In this document: positions 11,301 through 23,300 of the stretch, one piece after another
Position numbering within the stretch: position 1 is the stretch's first letter
Layout of the letters: the number at the start of each line of letters is the position of its first letter
Assembly (NCBI GenBank): GCA_964019415.1
Contig: OZ025889.1
Location: 5,807,011-5,871,010 of the forward strand
DNA: 64,000 nt
DNA from: Ianthella basta
Lineage: Eukaryota; Porifera; Demospongiae; Verongiida; Ianthellidae
Reading direction: 5' to 3'
Translations under genes and position numbers: made by a program
The notes under the pieces: model-generated
The model's database searches: none
What the model was told of the DNA's origin: nothing
What the model saw: the letters and a program-made list of their open reading frames with translations, nothing else

Positions 11301-11572
11301 GTGAGGAGACAAACTGTCACTTCTGATGGGATGTGTGTACGGTCAACAGAGGATACAGTCACATGGGTGTGTGTGATCATAATAACAATAATAATATTAT
11401 CATGGTCACACACACCACATTGCACACATGTGTACCACATTACACACACAATGTGTGTGATGTGGTGTGCAATAATAACAATATTATTATTATGGTCACA
11501 CACACCCATGTGACTGTATTCTCTGTTGACTGTACACATCCCATCAGAAGTGACAGTTTGTCTCTTCCCGCA
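11301..11572. repeat. ~270 bp near-palindrome, copy 2 (unit B)
   Basis: Same arms as copy 1, including GAGGAGACAAACTGTCAC and its inverse at the right end. It opens unit B. Confidence 0.8.
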
Positions 11573-12115
11573 GAATGAGGCGGTGTTTTAGTCATACAAA
11601 CACCTCTGTGTATTACACCTACACCTGCAACACGTGCAGTCTTAATGACTTAGCAGGCTGGGGACCAGAGCCCTATTGATTGCACCCTTCCCTTTAGTCA
11701 CCTAGCCTTGTATCCAGTCCCTCTTTACATTCCCTTGCACTTCTGCTCAGGAGGGAGAATGGAACTGTGAATGGAAATAGGGACTGGGTATGTATCAGAG
11801 GCTGTCAGACACCCACAAAGATTGAGTTGTCAGTTGCATCCAGTGCCTGTAGATTCCATTGAAATCAACCTACATCTGCACACCATGTACAATGTAGGCC
11901 TACTCCTCAAGTGGTAGCAGAATGATGTTAATGCATTAAAAATTCATATACACACCACAATGTGGACAGTGTATTGAGTATGCAATACTATAGGGGTATA
12001 GATCCCGTTGCCATGGTAACGTGCGTCTAAACGCTGTTTCTAAACGTCGTAGACACCCGGGTGTTGTTTCGCGCCGTGGTCTATTTCGTCTAGCCGTGTT
12101 CTAATTCGACGCGCG

Positions 12116-12270
12116 GCGTTCGCGCCTATGCTCTAAATGCCGATTTAGAGCATGGGCGTGGCACGCGCGTCGTTCGCGCTATGCTCTAAATGCCGATTTA
12201 GAGCATGGGCGTGGCACGCGCGGCGTTCGCGCCTATGCTCTAAATAGCGATTTAGAGCATGGGCGTGGCT
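12116..12270. repeat. Three tandem ~53 bp units, each with an 11 bp-arm hairpin
   Basis: ATGCTCTAAAT and its inverse ATTTAGAGCAT, separated by 4 bases, occur at 12128-12153, 12181-12206 and 12235-12260. Each is followed by GGGCGTGGC, a GC/GT-box-like motif. The spacer base changes in the third copy (GCCG to AGCG) while the arms stay perfect. Confidence 0.85.
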
Positions 12271-12704
12271 TGGGCCCGTGGTCTAGAGCAGAGAAACTGC
12301 AGCTGCAATAACAATAGTAGCTAACTCCACAACATACGATGCACAGTTCGCTCGGCTTACTTGCTTCGTCGACAAACAGGGTAACGCAACAATCCGGCAT
12401 GCCTACGAACCAGAGCCGAGAAAGGAACTGGTTACGAGCTGGGAACAGGCTTAGGACACCGCTCTGGGAAACGCTGTGGCTGACGGGGCTGACAGTGAGT
12501 AAGCTTACGTTTAGCTTACGCGCCGCATCCACTGCCGACCTTTAGGAACGTCTACTGCGAGATGACAACCCAATAACCAAACGACGTTCTCTCGGCCGTT
12601 GTCAGAAATTTCTAACTACTTCCGGAAGACGCGTGATGACGCAAGTACGAGTAGTTAAACTGATTCGCTGCCGCTCCTTGACCAATCGTTGGGATCTATA
12701 ACAC

Positions 12705-12818
12705 TTAAATGCTGACCAATCGGTGTCTCTGAAGATTTAGACCACTCGGCACTCGGGCGCTTCGCGCCCGAGTGCCTCGTGCTCTAAATCTCAGAGACAC
12801 CTCTTGGTCAGCATTTAA
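12705..12818. repeat. 114 bp terminal hairpin of the unit B insertion
   Basis: Nested perfect arms: TTAAATGCTGACCAA (12705-12719) pairs with 12804-12818, GGTGTCTCTG with CAGAGACACC, AGATTTAGA with TCTAAATCT, and CACTCGGGCG with CGCCCGAGTG around a CTTCG loop. It ends about 9 bp before the insertion boundary. Confidence 0.85.
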
Positions 12819-13128
12819 CTATTACATATATACTAGTGCTAGTCCTGTGAGAGCTGTACACAAGGTTGTTGCACACTCAGAGATACACAGTGGATGATAA
12901 CATTGTGTTGGTCATGCAATTACAGGACTCCTTTACTGACAGCTTCTTATGTATCTTTTTTAATTTGAAGCATTTGATGGTCAGACAATCATTAAATGTT
13001 CAAAATTAATGATAATACAAATTAATCTACATTAGAGCATGTAGGAATATTAATAGTTCAAAATAAATGGTACACTTTCCAAATAGTGTGAAGAATATAA
13101 ACTTGTAATGAATTGCATACAAACATAA

Positions 13129-16100
13129 TCAAGCCAGGGCAACATTAGTGCTTGGGTTTGTAATAAGTTCTACCTGCAAGGCGGTCACTCCCTTGAAGGC
13201 AGCAGCCCTCTTCCTGTTAATGAAGTAAGCGACCTACACAAAGAGGATTAGCACAGAGGATACATAACAGATATTTCACTCACTGCCACAAACACAATGG
13301 TGCTGACACAACATGAAGCAAACGAGTATAGTGAGATTTCATAACAGATAGTCGTACAATAGCTGACATCACGTACCATGCGATGTGCATGTTCTGTTGG
13401 CTATAAAACGTGTACACAGAACCATAACTGCACAGCACACACACATAGCTAGACAGTGTGTCTCTGCACCGCAAAAGGCAGTGTACAACAATGGGTGTGA
13501 TTAGCACCTATTGGTGATATGTGATATCCTTACCAGTACTGTAGCTGCAGCAATGCTGGCAGCTGCTACTGTCAGTCCCACCACAAGTCCAACTGCCAGG
13601 CCAAAGGTGCTAGTGGTGTCCGGCTGTAGCCCGGGAGCCGCTGCACTGCCCTCACTGAAAGTGTTCGCTACTGACCTAGAGGGTGTAACAGTCACTGAGG
13701 CAGTGTGAGCAACTCCTTCTGAGGGGCTAGGTCGACCAGTTTCAGAGGAGCTGGGTGGAGTCCTTTCTGAGGTGCTGGGTGGAACTGTGTCTGAGGAGCT
13801 AGGTCGACCAGTTTCAGAGGAGCCGGGCAGAGTCCTTTCTGAGGAGCTAGGTGGAACAGTGTCTGAGGAGCTGGGAGGAACAGTTTTAGAACTGGACAGA
13901 AACATTTTTGAGGAGCTGGGTAGAACACCTTCAGAAGAACTAGGCGGAACATGTACAGATGTTGAAAGGTCAGCACGTGTTGTTGAAGGTGATAGAGCCT
14001 CTGACGATTCTGTCAGTGCTACTGATGCACTGGTGGTAGTTAGTGATAAGGTATCTGCTGCTGATGTGGATGCCACACTGTCTGTCTCTGATGTAGAGGG
14101 CCGTGTGGAGCTAGGTCGACCAGTTTCAGAGGAGCCAGGCAGAGTCCTTTCCGAGGAGCTACGTGGAACAGTGTCTGAGGAGCTGGGAGGAACAGTTTTA
14201 GAACTGGACAGAAACATTTTTGAGGAGCTGGGTAGAACACCTTCAGAAGAACTAGGCGGAACATGTACAGATGTTGAAAGGTCAGCACGTGTCGTTGAAG
14301 GTGATAGAGCCTCTGACGATTCTGTCAGTGCTACTGATGCACTGGTGGTAGTTGGTGATAAGGTATCTGCTGCTAGTGTGGATGCCACACTGTCTGTCTC
14401 TGATGTAGAGGGCTGTGTGGACAGGGCTGGGTCTTCCCCTAAGGGATTTCCCAGGCCAGGAGCATATGCCGGACAATCGGCACATAGCTTCAGATACAAA
14501 CTACCAGTGTTTGTTGTGTAGCTGCAAGATGTAGCGTTGCTCTGGTAGTCACATCTTGGGGGAGGGAGGGAGGGACAACCCCATGGCAGAAAGTCATCTA
14601 TTTCGCTCAAGGGGGTGGGGCTGCGGACCCAGTCCAACAGCTGTGAGTGAGTGACAAAGTAAGTGTCAGAGAAGTTTGCTACGTAATCAAGGAACTCCTG
14701 CAAGGCCTGCACGCGTTCAGGGAAGTAGAACCACGACACACTAGCATAGAGGCTGAATGGGGCTTTGTTGCCATCGTAGTGTCGGTGAAAGTTGCTCTTG
14801 AAGAAGCTAAGCCACTGGTCTTTAGTCACCGTGTGCAGACAGATGTCCAACAGCCCGCAAGTGAAGATGGTGCCATCCTGCTCATGAAGAATGTTGGGCA
14901 GGATCCAGAGGCCAGGGTAGGGGGTGTCAGGGCAGGTGGCTGGGCTGGTGCAGATGGGGGACTTGTAGTCCAGTGTGAAGGGCCAGTACATGGCGGCAGT
15001 TTCCATGGATGCATCGTACAGAAAGCCATTGTCGTGTAGGACACGCAATGCATTCTCACTTGAGGCACGGAAAGGAGCACGGAACCCCTTGATATCACTC
15101 TCTGCCACATTGGCCCACACTCTTATTATCTCCTTCATGTCCACAATCTCCCGAGTCAGGTTCTCAATACTGGCTCCTGCCCACCAGGAGCCGGGCGATC
15201 TTGCAGTGACGGAGTAGTCGGCTATTTCATGACCCTCTGCATCAAGGCTCTCAACCAGCGCATGACTTGTGAAGGAATTGCGGATGAAGAAGGTGGCTGG
15301 AACATTGCATCCATTGGGGTTTGTTCTGCCAGCCAGTACCGGTCTGTGGTAGGTGTCATAGCTCCTCTCCTGTAGGCTACCGATGAAGCCTAAAGTGATC
15401 ATTTGTGGAGTGTTACTAGTGGCCAGTCCCCCGGGGATATCTGTTCCTGCACAGCGGCAGTTGGGCAGCTGGCAGCTCTCTTGGCTGCAAGCTACAGGGG
15501 GGTCCACAGTCTCATTTGGATTGGACACACTTCCATTTGTCCCCTGGATGTCCCCAAACCCAGGGATTACAACAGGACACTGTGAAGTGCTGGGAACTGC
15601 ACAGCTCTTGAATTGCATCCAGGGTGGGCCAGGGTAGACACAGCTGACAGCAGCCTGGTAGTTGCAGGAGGGGGGAGGGAGGGAGGGACACTTCCAGGGA
15701 TTGAACTCTTGTATTTCACTCAGGGAGGTGGGGTGGCGGACCCACTCAACCAGTTGGGTATGGGTAACAATATAGGTGTCTTGGAGGTTTGCAGCATAAT
15801 CCAGAAACTGCAGCAGTCCTTCAATGCGGTTCTTAGTTGTGTCAAAGAACCAAGCTGCCTGGAGGTATATCCCGAAAGGTGCTCGATTGCCATTGTAATG
15901 TCGCTCAAAGTTGGCCACAAGCAGGTCATAGACTTGCTGCTGGTTCTGCGGGTACGTGCAACTGTCAAGCATTCCACAGCTGGCGCCATTTTCCTGTAGG
16001 AGACGTATGTTTGGGATGACCCACAGCCCCGGGTAGGCCTCAATGGGACAGGTAGCAGGAGTGCCACACAGGGGAGACTTGTAGTCGAGCGTGAAGGGCC

Positions 16101-16686
16101 AGTACCGGGTGGGGGTCTGCATTGAAGACTCGTACGTGAAGTTATTAGCTTGCAGGACGCTAATTTGGTTCTCACTGGTTGCAAGGAAGGGTGCCCTCCA
16201 ACCCTTGACGCTGTCGCGAGGAAGGCCTCCCCAAGTTTGCATCATGTCCCGCATGCCGACAATCTCCCCGGTCATGTTCTCCACACTGCCTCCATGCCAC
16301 CACGTGTCCAGCTCCGTTCGGTGCGTGATGGAGTGGGAGGCCATCTCGTGGCCTTCCGCCGCCAGCGTCTGCAGCAGAGCGTAGTCCGTATAGTCGTGGC
16401 TGACGAAGAAAGTGAAACGGATGTCGCAGCCGTTCGGGTTCTTCCTTCCAGCGAGTATCCTCTTGTAAAACATCTCGTGGTCGATCACTCTCACAGCATT
16501 GTCGAAGCTGATGGTTATCATCTGCGGGGTGGCGTTAGCGGCAAGACCTCCAGGAATGTCCGTTCCAGCACAGCGACAGCTGGGGAGGCTGCATGCTTCG
16601 GGCGCGCAGGGTTGTGCCGTAGCTGCACAGACCGACCCAACCTGAGTTAGCAGAAGAAAAAGACACTTTAAAATCAGAAGTCCCAT
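13129..16686 (-). CDS. Two-domain chitin deacetylase-like protein, copy B (catalytic residues lost in both domains)
   Basis: Complement(join(13129..13233, 13534..16686)), 1085 aa, same plan as copy A: signal peptide, NodB domain 1, Cys linker, NodB domain 2, Ser/Thr stalk, membrane helix split by a phase 0 intron, short tail. Domain 1 reads SFDNA where A, C and D read SFDDA, so the metal-binding Asp is Asn. It also reads YLQAAWF where they read YLHAAWF. HSITH and WRAPF remain. Domain 2 is already degenerate (FIGS, YSVTA). The protein is therefore predicted to have little or no deacetylase activity, although the reading frame is complete. The stalk carries two higher-order repeat units. A chitin-binding or structural role is possible but not shown. 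Confidence 0.82.
13720..14410 (-). repeat. Duplicated higher-order stalk repeat, copy B
   Basis: The segment encoding RPSTSETDSVAST through VLPSSSKMF and the following PSSS(E/D) decapeptides occurs twice (about 13720-14100 and 14105-14420). Copies A and D have it once. Confidence 0.75.
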
Positions 16687-16732
16687 ACTGCAGTCCGCGA
16701 TTGGCATAAGATCGTCTTGCAGATTGCACCAG

Positions 16733-16741
16733 TTAAATATA
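16733..16741 (-). promoter_or_regulatory. TATA-like box, CE4 copy B
   Basis: TATATTTAA on the minus strand, about 50 bp upstream of the MGLL start, as in copy A. Confidence 0.45.
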
Positions 16742-17401
16742 CTTCATAGCATCGTACGTGATCAAAGAGCGTCACCTCGAAGATCCCATTCCTAGTAATC
16801 CGATTTAAGCATCCCTTGGCCTTCCTTATTCGGTGCACTCAAACCAAAAGTACATATGTGACATAGTACCGGCACAAGGCACGCAAACAGTGAACGTGAC
16901 TATACTAGGCAAATGCAAGCATTATGGGGCGAGCCTGAGCGAGCGTCACATACTCTTGCAGTGATTGTGGCCTAGAGAGTGGGCGATGACAGGAATGGAG
17001 CACACATGCATGATGGGTGTAGGTGAATGAAACAGGTTATAGGAAATGTGAATAGGCCTACTGAGGACGGACACACCTCCACATGAGTACCAAATGCAGA
17101 GCATAAGACAGCAAATTACTGCATTGATATATACCAGTTTTCCTCTCAGAGTGTACTGTGTTACAATGGTGCTACTGCAGCTGAAATTGACGAAGTTAGG
17201 GGCAACAACAACTAGCTAACCAGCACCAAGAGTATTTTAGTACTCCTGGTGGTACTGAGACTGAACAAGTACAGATCAATTGGTTCAGCAATACACGGCT
17301 GTGTCATTACAATAATGGGCTGAATAAAACACACAATACAATGGTATAGGGTGAGGGTTTGGACATAAACACTGTCATGTGACAGTCATGTGACATAGAT
17401 G

Positions 17402-18490
17402 TCACTTGTAAGAATTAAATGTGACCCAGTGAGTTTTGGCTGTCTTCCCCTTTGGCTCGCTGGAGGTGAATATCGACTTGTACGCATCCCTTGCCATGCA
17501 ATCCTCCTCCTCCAACAGCTTCTTCTCTGATAAGACCTTTGTAGCCATTTGCTTTGCTGTACCCTTCAAAGTGGTGCCGGTTGGAACAGTAGCAGAAGGC
17601 TTGCTGGCTTTCCTCTCCTTCTTTGTCATCACCATACCATTCATCTCTGCCCCCTCCACCTTCACAGCTCCCTTGGTCCGGTCCTCTTCACTGTCATTTG
17701 GTTTAGTCCTCTTCCCACTTGGAGGCGCATCATGCTTGTCCTCATCCGACAACTTATCTCCATTCTGCTGAACAGCAGAAGCAGATCTCTTCTTCTGTAA
17801 GAAACAAGTAAAAGGACACATGTACATCTCCTTTCCCTTGCTACACAACACAGTGCATAGGTACATGGCAGACTACTCCAGTGCACAGTACAACCTCACA
17901 CGGACACAGCCAACACGCTACAGCACATTCGGGCAGATGTCTAAAACAATTGCAGTAATCAGCACTGGTCATGCAGCGTCTTATTCAGTGGGCACGATAA
18001 ATCAATCTCATGTTCTCCACAACCTTTGGCTGAGAGAATGGAGGAAAGGCTCCACTTGTATGTGACACAGAAATGACGCCACCAGCATGTTGGCATTTGT
18101 CACATACCAACACTCCCACACATGAACTAGATTGTAACGTGTGACGCCGCAGTAAATTCATTAACTTGCTACAGAGACAAGTAGCACGGCTGACCTACAG
18201 TCATGTGCTGTGTAGGAGATGAGTTGTTTTGAGATGGCAGGTTGCAACACTTCGGCAACCAGCGTTGCTATGGAGATCGTGTCAATGGCTTGCGTACCTT
18301 GGACAGTTTTGCCTGCTTCTTCCGTTCCTCAAATGCGACAGCTTGCTTCTTCACATCTTCTTCATCTCCATTGATTACAATTACATCTTCAGCTGTGAAG
18401 GGACGACTGCACACATGGCAGTTCTTTGAAGGAGCCTCTTTGAGTGCGCGTTTGGAGAATACGCAGCAGCACTGGAGAAGATACACAAAC
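17402..18490 (-). pseudogene. RTF2 3' fragment, unit B (exons 4 and 5 only)
   Basis: Exon 4 is 18298-18490 and exon 5 is 17402-17794. Exon 5 lacks a four-residue HTAV insertion seen in copies A and D, as does copy C. Splice sites are retained and the frames are open, but the exons encoding the N-terminal half are missing, so no complete RTF2 can be made from this unit. Confidence 0.85.
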
Positions 18491-18734
18491 CTGGGGTGGG
18501 ATCAGAGACAGCAGTGGCTTGAAAGTGTACAAGCACAGTTAGATCTGTGATCTAGTGCACCAACAATTTCAAACAGGAAACTATTTCCTTTCTACGTCAT
18601 CCCTGTGAGTGATCTGTCAACAAAAGGGTTAACGGACTGCTGGCTGGCATTCTTCACTGCAGCCCTACCAGGCAGCATCCGAAGTACGTAGGAAGGATTC
18701 AAAGGAATGAGACAACCTAAGAGAAATGGAGCAT

Positions 18735-18935
18735 CACCACTCACCCCACATCACTTATCACCACTCACCGCTCATCACTCATCATCACTCACCGCTCATT
18801 ACTCATCACCCTCACCGCTCATTACTCATCACCCTCACCGCTCATTACTCATCACCCTCACCGCTCATTACTCATCACCCTGAGCCTCACCGCTCATTAC
18901 TCATCACCCTCACCCCTCATCACTCATCACCCTCC
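18735..18935 (+). repeat. Minisatellite, ~21 bp unit CTCACCGCTCATTACTCATCAC
   Basis: Tandem copies of a unit with CACCGCTCATTACTCATCAC. In the complete RTF2 gene this position is the intron between exons 3 and 4. Confidence 0.85.
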
Positions 18936-18936
18936 A

Positions 18937-19068
18937 CCACAAGTGCTTAACTTGTGGTGGATACGGAAGCAGCCAGTCATCCAACCATCAACCATCAGTA
19001 CGCCACAAGTGCTTAACTTGTGGTGGATACGGAAGCAGCCAGTCATCCAACCATCAACCATCAGTACG
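18937..19068 (+). repeat. Tandem 66 bp repeat abutting the hammerhead, unit B
   Basis: Two copies (18937-19002 and 19003-19068) of a 66 bp unit with the hairpin CCACAAGT...ACTTGTGG. Unit A has one copy. The second copy ends where ribozyme stem I begins, and both hairpins share the CCACA/TGTGG pairing. Confidence 0.75.
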
Positions 19069-19129
19069 CCACACTGATGAGCCCCAATTAGAGCGAAACA
19101 GCTGTCTGTGGCTCTTCCATCTTTGATGG
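19058..19129 (+). ncRNA. Type I hammerhead ribozyme-like sequence, copy B
   Basis: CTGATGA (19074-19080), stem II G81 C82 x C84 with G91 x G93 C94 around a CAATTA loop, GAAA (19095-19098), then ACAGCTGT and the cleavage-site C at 19106. Stem I is GCCACA (19068-19073) with TGTGGC (19107-19112). The outer helix CCATCA/TGATGG is at 19058-19063 and 19124-19129. All core nucleotides of the hammerhead consensus are present. Stem II has three of four pairs, one more than copy A. The short stem III is typical of hammerheads in Penelope-like elements and retrozymes, which may need to act as dimers. Confidence 0.75.
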
Positions 19130-19304
19130 ATGACTGGGGGAAGCGATCACTGGTTGCCAACTTAGTAGGGCTTCGTGCCCCCCTCCCTCCCATTCCCTAT
19201 ACCAACTGAGGCACCAATACTAGTGTAGTTGGTAGGTTAGGTGTAATATCCAGTGATTACCATTTCAATCATATGATCTCTTAAATTTACCATTGAGCAA
19301 TGCA

Positions 19305-19576
19305 GTGAGGAGACAAACTGTCACTTCTGATGGGATGTGTGTACGGTCAACTGAGGATACAGTCACATGGGTGTGTGTGATCATAATAATAATACTATTA
19401 TTATCATGGTCACACACACCACATTGCACACATGTGTACCACATTACACACACAATGTGTGTGATGTGGTGTGCAATAATAACAATATTATTATTATGGT
19501 CACACACACCCATGTGACTGTATTCTCTGTTGACTGTACACATCCCATCAGAAGTGACAGTTTGTCTCTTCCCGCA
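19305..19576. repeat. ~270 bp near-palindrome, copy 3 (unit C)
   Basis: Same inverted arms as copies 1 and 2. It opens unit C. Confidence 0.8.
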
Positions 19577-20303
19577 GAATGAGGCGGTGTTTTAGTCATA
19601 CAAACACCTCTGTGTATTACACCTACACCTGCAACACGTGCAGTCTTAATGACTAGCAGGCTGGGGACCAGAGCCCTATTGATTGCACCCTTCCCTTTAG
19701 TCACCTAGCCTTGTATCCAGTCCCTCTTTACATTCCCTTGCACTTCTGCTCAGGAGGGAGAATGGAACTGTGAATGGAAATAGGGACTGGGTATCAGAGG
19801 CTGTCAGACACCCACAAAAATTGAGATGTCAGTTGTGTCCAGTCTCTGTAGATTCCATTGAAATCAACCTATATCTGCACACCATGTACAATGTAGGCCT
19901 ACTCCTCAAGTGGTAGCAGAATGATGTTAATGCATTAAAAATTCATATACACACCACAATGTGAACAGTGTATTGAGTATGCAATACTATAGGGGTATAT
20001 ATACTAGTGCTAGTCCTGTGAGAGCTGTACACAAGGTTGTTGCACACTCAGAGATACACAGTGCATGATAACATTGTGTTGGTCATGCAATTACAGGACT
20101 CCTTTACTGACAGCTTCTTATGTTTCTGTTTAAGTTGAAGCAATTGATGGTCAGACAATCATTAAATGTTCAAAATTAATGATAATACAAATTAATCTAC
20201 ATTAGAGCATGTAGGAATATTAATAGTTCAAAATTAATGGTGTATACACTTTCCAAAAAGTGTGAAGAACATAAGCTTGTAATGAATTGCATGCAAAACA
20301 TAA

Positions 20304-23300
20304 TCAAGGCAGTGCACCTTCAGTGCTTGGGGTTGTGACAAGTTCCATCTGCAAGTCAGTCACTTCCTTGAAGGCAGCAGCCCTCTTGCTGTTGATGACG
20401 TAGGCAATCTACACAAAGAGGATTAGCACAGAGGATACATAACAGACATTTCACCCACTGCCACAAACACAATGGTGCTGACACAACATGAAGCAAGTGA
20501 GTATAGTGAGATTTCCTAACAGATAAAGTTACACAATAGCTGACATCACGTACCATGCGAAGTGCATGTTCTGTTGGCTATAAAACGTGTACACAGAACC
20601 ATAACTGCACAGCACACACACATAGCTAGACAGTGTGTCTCTGCACCGCAAAAGGCAGTGTACAACAATGGGTGTGATAAGCACCTATTGGTGATATGTG
20701 ATATCCTTACCAGTACTGTAGCTGCAGCAATGCTGGCAGCTGCTACTGTCAGTCCCACCACAAGTCCAACTGCCAGGCCAAAGGTGCTAGTGATGTCCGG
20801 CTGTAGCCCGGGAGCTGCTGTACCACCCTCACTGGGAGTGTTCACTACTGACCTAGAGTGTGTAACAGTCACTGAGGCAGTGTGAGCAACTCCTTCTGAG
20901 GGGCTAGGTTGAACTGTTTCAGAGGAGCCGGGCAGAGTCCTTTCTGAGGAGCTGGGTGGAACAGTTCTAGAACTGGACAGAAACCTTTCTGAGGAGCTGG
21001 GTAGAACACCTTCAGAAGAACCAGGCGGAACACGTACAGATGTTGAAAGGTCAGCACGTGTCGTTGAAGGTGATAGAGCCTCTGACGATTCTGTCTGAGC
21101 TACTGATGCACTGGTGGTAGTGTGTGATAAGGTATCTGTGGCTGATGTGGATGTCACACTGTCTGTCTCTGATGTAGAGGGCTGTGTGGAGCTAGGTCGA
21201 CCAGTTTCAGAGGAGCCGGGCAGAGTCCTTTCTGAGGAGCTAGGTGGAACAGTGTCTGAGGAGCTAGGTTGACCAGTTTCAGAGGAGCCGGGCAGAGTCC
21301 TTTCTGAGGAGCTGGGTGGAGTCCTTTCTGAGGAGCTGGGAGGAACAGTTATAGAACTGGACAGAAACCTTTCTGAGGAGCTGGGTAGAACACCTTCAGA
21401 AGAACTAGGTGGAACACTTACAGATGTTGAAAGGTCAGCACGTGTCATTGAAGGTGATAGAGCCTCTGACGATTCTGTCAGTGCTACTGATGCACTGGTG
21501 GTAGTTGGTGATAAGGTATCTGCTGCTAGTGTGGATGTCACACTGTCTGTCTCTGATGTAGAGGGCCGTGTGGAGCTAGGTCGACCAGTTTCGGAGGAGC
21601 TGGGCAGAGTCCTTTCTGAGGAGCTACGTGGAACAGTGTCTGAAGAGCTAGGTCGACCAGCTTCAGAGGAGCCGGGCAGAGTCCTTTTTGAGGAGCTGGG
21701 TGGAGTCCTTTCTGAGGAGCTACGTGGAGCAGTGTCTGAAGAGCTAGGTTGACCAGTTTCAGAGGAGCCGGGCAGAGTCCTTTCTGAGGAGCTGGGTGGA
21801 GTCCTTTCTGAGGAGCTGGGAGGAACAGTTTTAGAGGAGCCGGGCAGAGTCCTTTCTGAGGAGCTGGGTGGAGTCCTTTCTGAGGAGCTGGGAGGAACAG
21901 TTTTAGAGGAGCCGGGCAGAGTCCTTTCTGAGGAGCTGGGTGGAGTCCTTTCTGAGGAGCTGGGTGGAGTCCTTTCTGAGGAGCTGGGTGGAGTCCTTTC
22001 TGAGGAGCTGGGTGGAACAGTTTTAGAACTGGACAGAAACCTTTCTGAGGAGCTGGGTAGAACACCTTCAGAAGAACTAGATGGAACACTTACAGATGTT
22101 GAAAGGTCAGCACGTGTCGTTGAAGATGATAGAGCCTCTGACGATTCTGTCTGTGCTACTAATGCATTGGTGGTAGTCGGTGATAAGGTATCTGCTGCTA
22201 ATGTGGATGTCACACTGTCTGTCTCTGATGTAGAGGGCCGTGTGGAGCTAGGTCGACCAGTTTCGGAGGAGCTGGGCAGAGTCCTTTCTGAGGAGCTAGG
22301 TGGAACAGTGTCTGAAGAGCTAGGTCGACCTGCTTCAGAGGAGCCGGGCAGAGTCCATTCTGAGGAGCTGGGTGGAGTCCTTTCTGAGGAGCTACGTTGA
22401 ACAGTGTCTGAAGAGCTAGGTTGACCAGTTTCAGAGGAGCCGGGCAGAGTCCTTTCTGAGGAGCTGGGTGGAGTCCTTTCTGAGGAGCTGGGAGGAACAG
22501 TTTTAGAACTGGACGGAAACCTTTCTGAGGAGCTGGGTAGAACACCTTCAGAAGAACTAGGCAGAACACTTACAGATGTTGAAAGGTCAGGACGTGTCGT
22601 TGAAGGTGATAGAGCCTCTGACGATTCTGTCAGTGCTACTGATGCACTGGTGGTAGTTGGTGATAAGGTATCTGCTGCTGATGTGGATGTCACACTGTCT
22701 GTCTCTGATGTAGAGGGCCGTGTGGAGCTAGGTCGACCGGTTTCGGAGGAGCTGGGCAAAGTCCTTTCTGAGGAGCTAGGTGGAACAGTGTCTGAAGAGC
22801 TAGGTGGAACAGTGTCTGAGGAGCTAGGTTGACCAGCTTCAGAGGAGCCGGGCAGAGTCCTTTCTGAGGAGCTGGGTTGAGTCCTTTCTGAGGAGCTGGG
22901 AGGAACAGTTATAGAACTGGACAGAAACCTTTCTGAGGAGCTAGGTAGAACACCTTCAGAAGAACCAGGCGGAACACGTACAGATGTTGAAAGGTCAGCA
23001 CGTGTCGTTGAAGGTGATAGAGCCTCTGACGATTCTGTCTGAGCTACTGATGCACTGGTGGTAGTGTGTGATAAGGTATCTGTGGCTGATGTGGATGTCA
23101 CACTGTCTGTCTCTGATGTAGAGGGCCGTGTGGAGCTAGGTCGACCAGTTTCAGAGGAGCCGGGCAGAGTCCTTTCTGAGGAGCTAGGTGGAACAGTGTC
23201 TGAGGAGCTAGGTTGACCAGTTTCAGAGGAGCCGGGCAGAGTCCTTTCTGAGGAGCTGGGTGGAGTCCTTTCTGAGGAGCTGGGAGGAACAGTTATAGAA

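Larger units (their letters stand above)
12001..12827. mobile_element. ~830 bp insertion unique to unit B, hairpin rich
   Basis: Units A and C read GGGGTATATATACTAG here. Unit B reads GGGGTATA, then about 830 bp of CpG-rich sequence, then TATATACTAG, so this is an insertion with a probable TATA-type target duplication. No terminal inverted repeat and no credible coding frame are visible. It carries three tandem hairpin units near the left and a very long hairpin at the right end. A non-autonomous transposable element is the simplest reading; the family is unknown. Confidence 0.65.

Noticed and set aside
12001-12827. Helitron (3' hairpin near the end)
   Set aside because: No 5' TC/3' CTRR pair at the boundaries and no A-T insertion site; the hairpin is far longer than a Helitron's.
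18726-18950. His/Ser-rich protein (HHSPLITHH repeats)
   Set aside because: Frame of the RTF2-intron minisatellite. The same position is intronic in the complete gene.
21538-22569. Long open frames with repeated PAPQKGL or VSEELGRP motifs in other frames of the CE4 stalk
   Set aside because: A 30 bp repeat without stops is open in several frames at once. The PSSSER frame joins to the NodB domains and membrane helix, the others to nothing.
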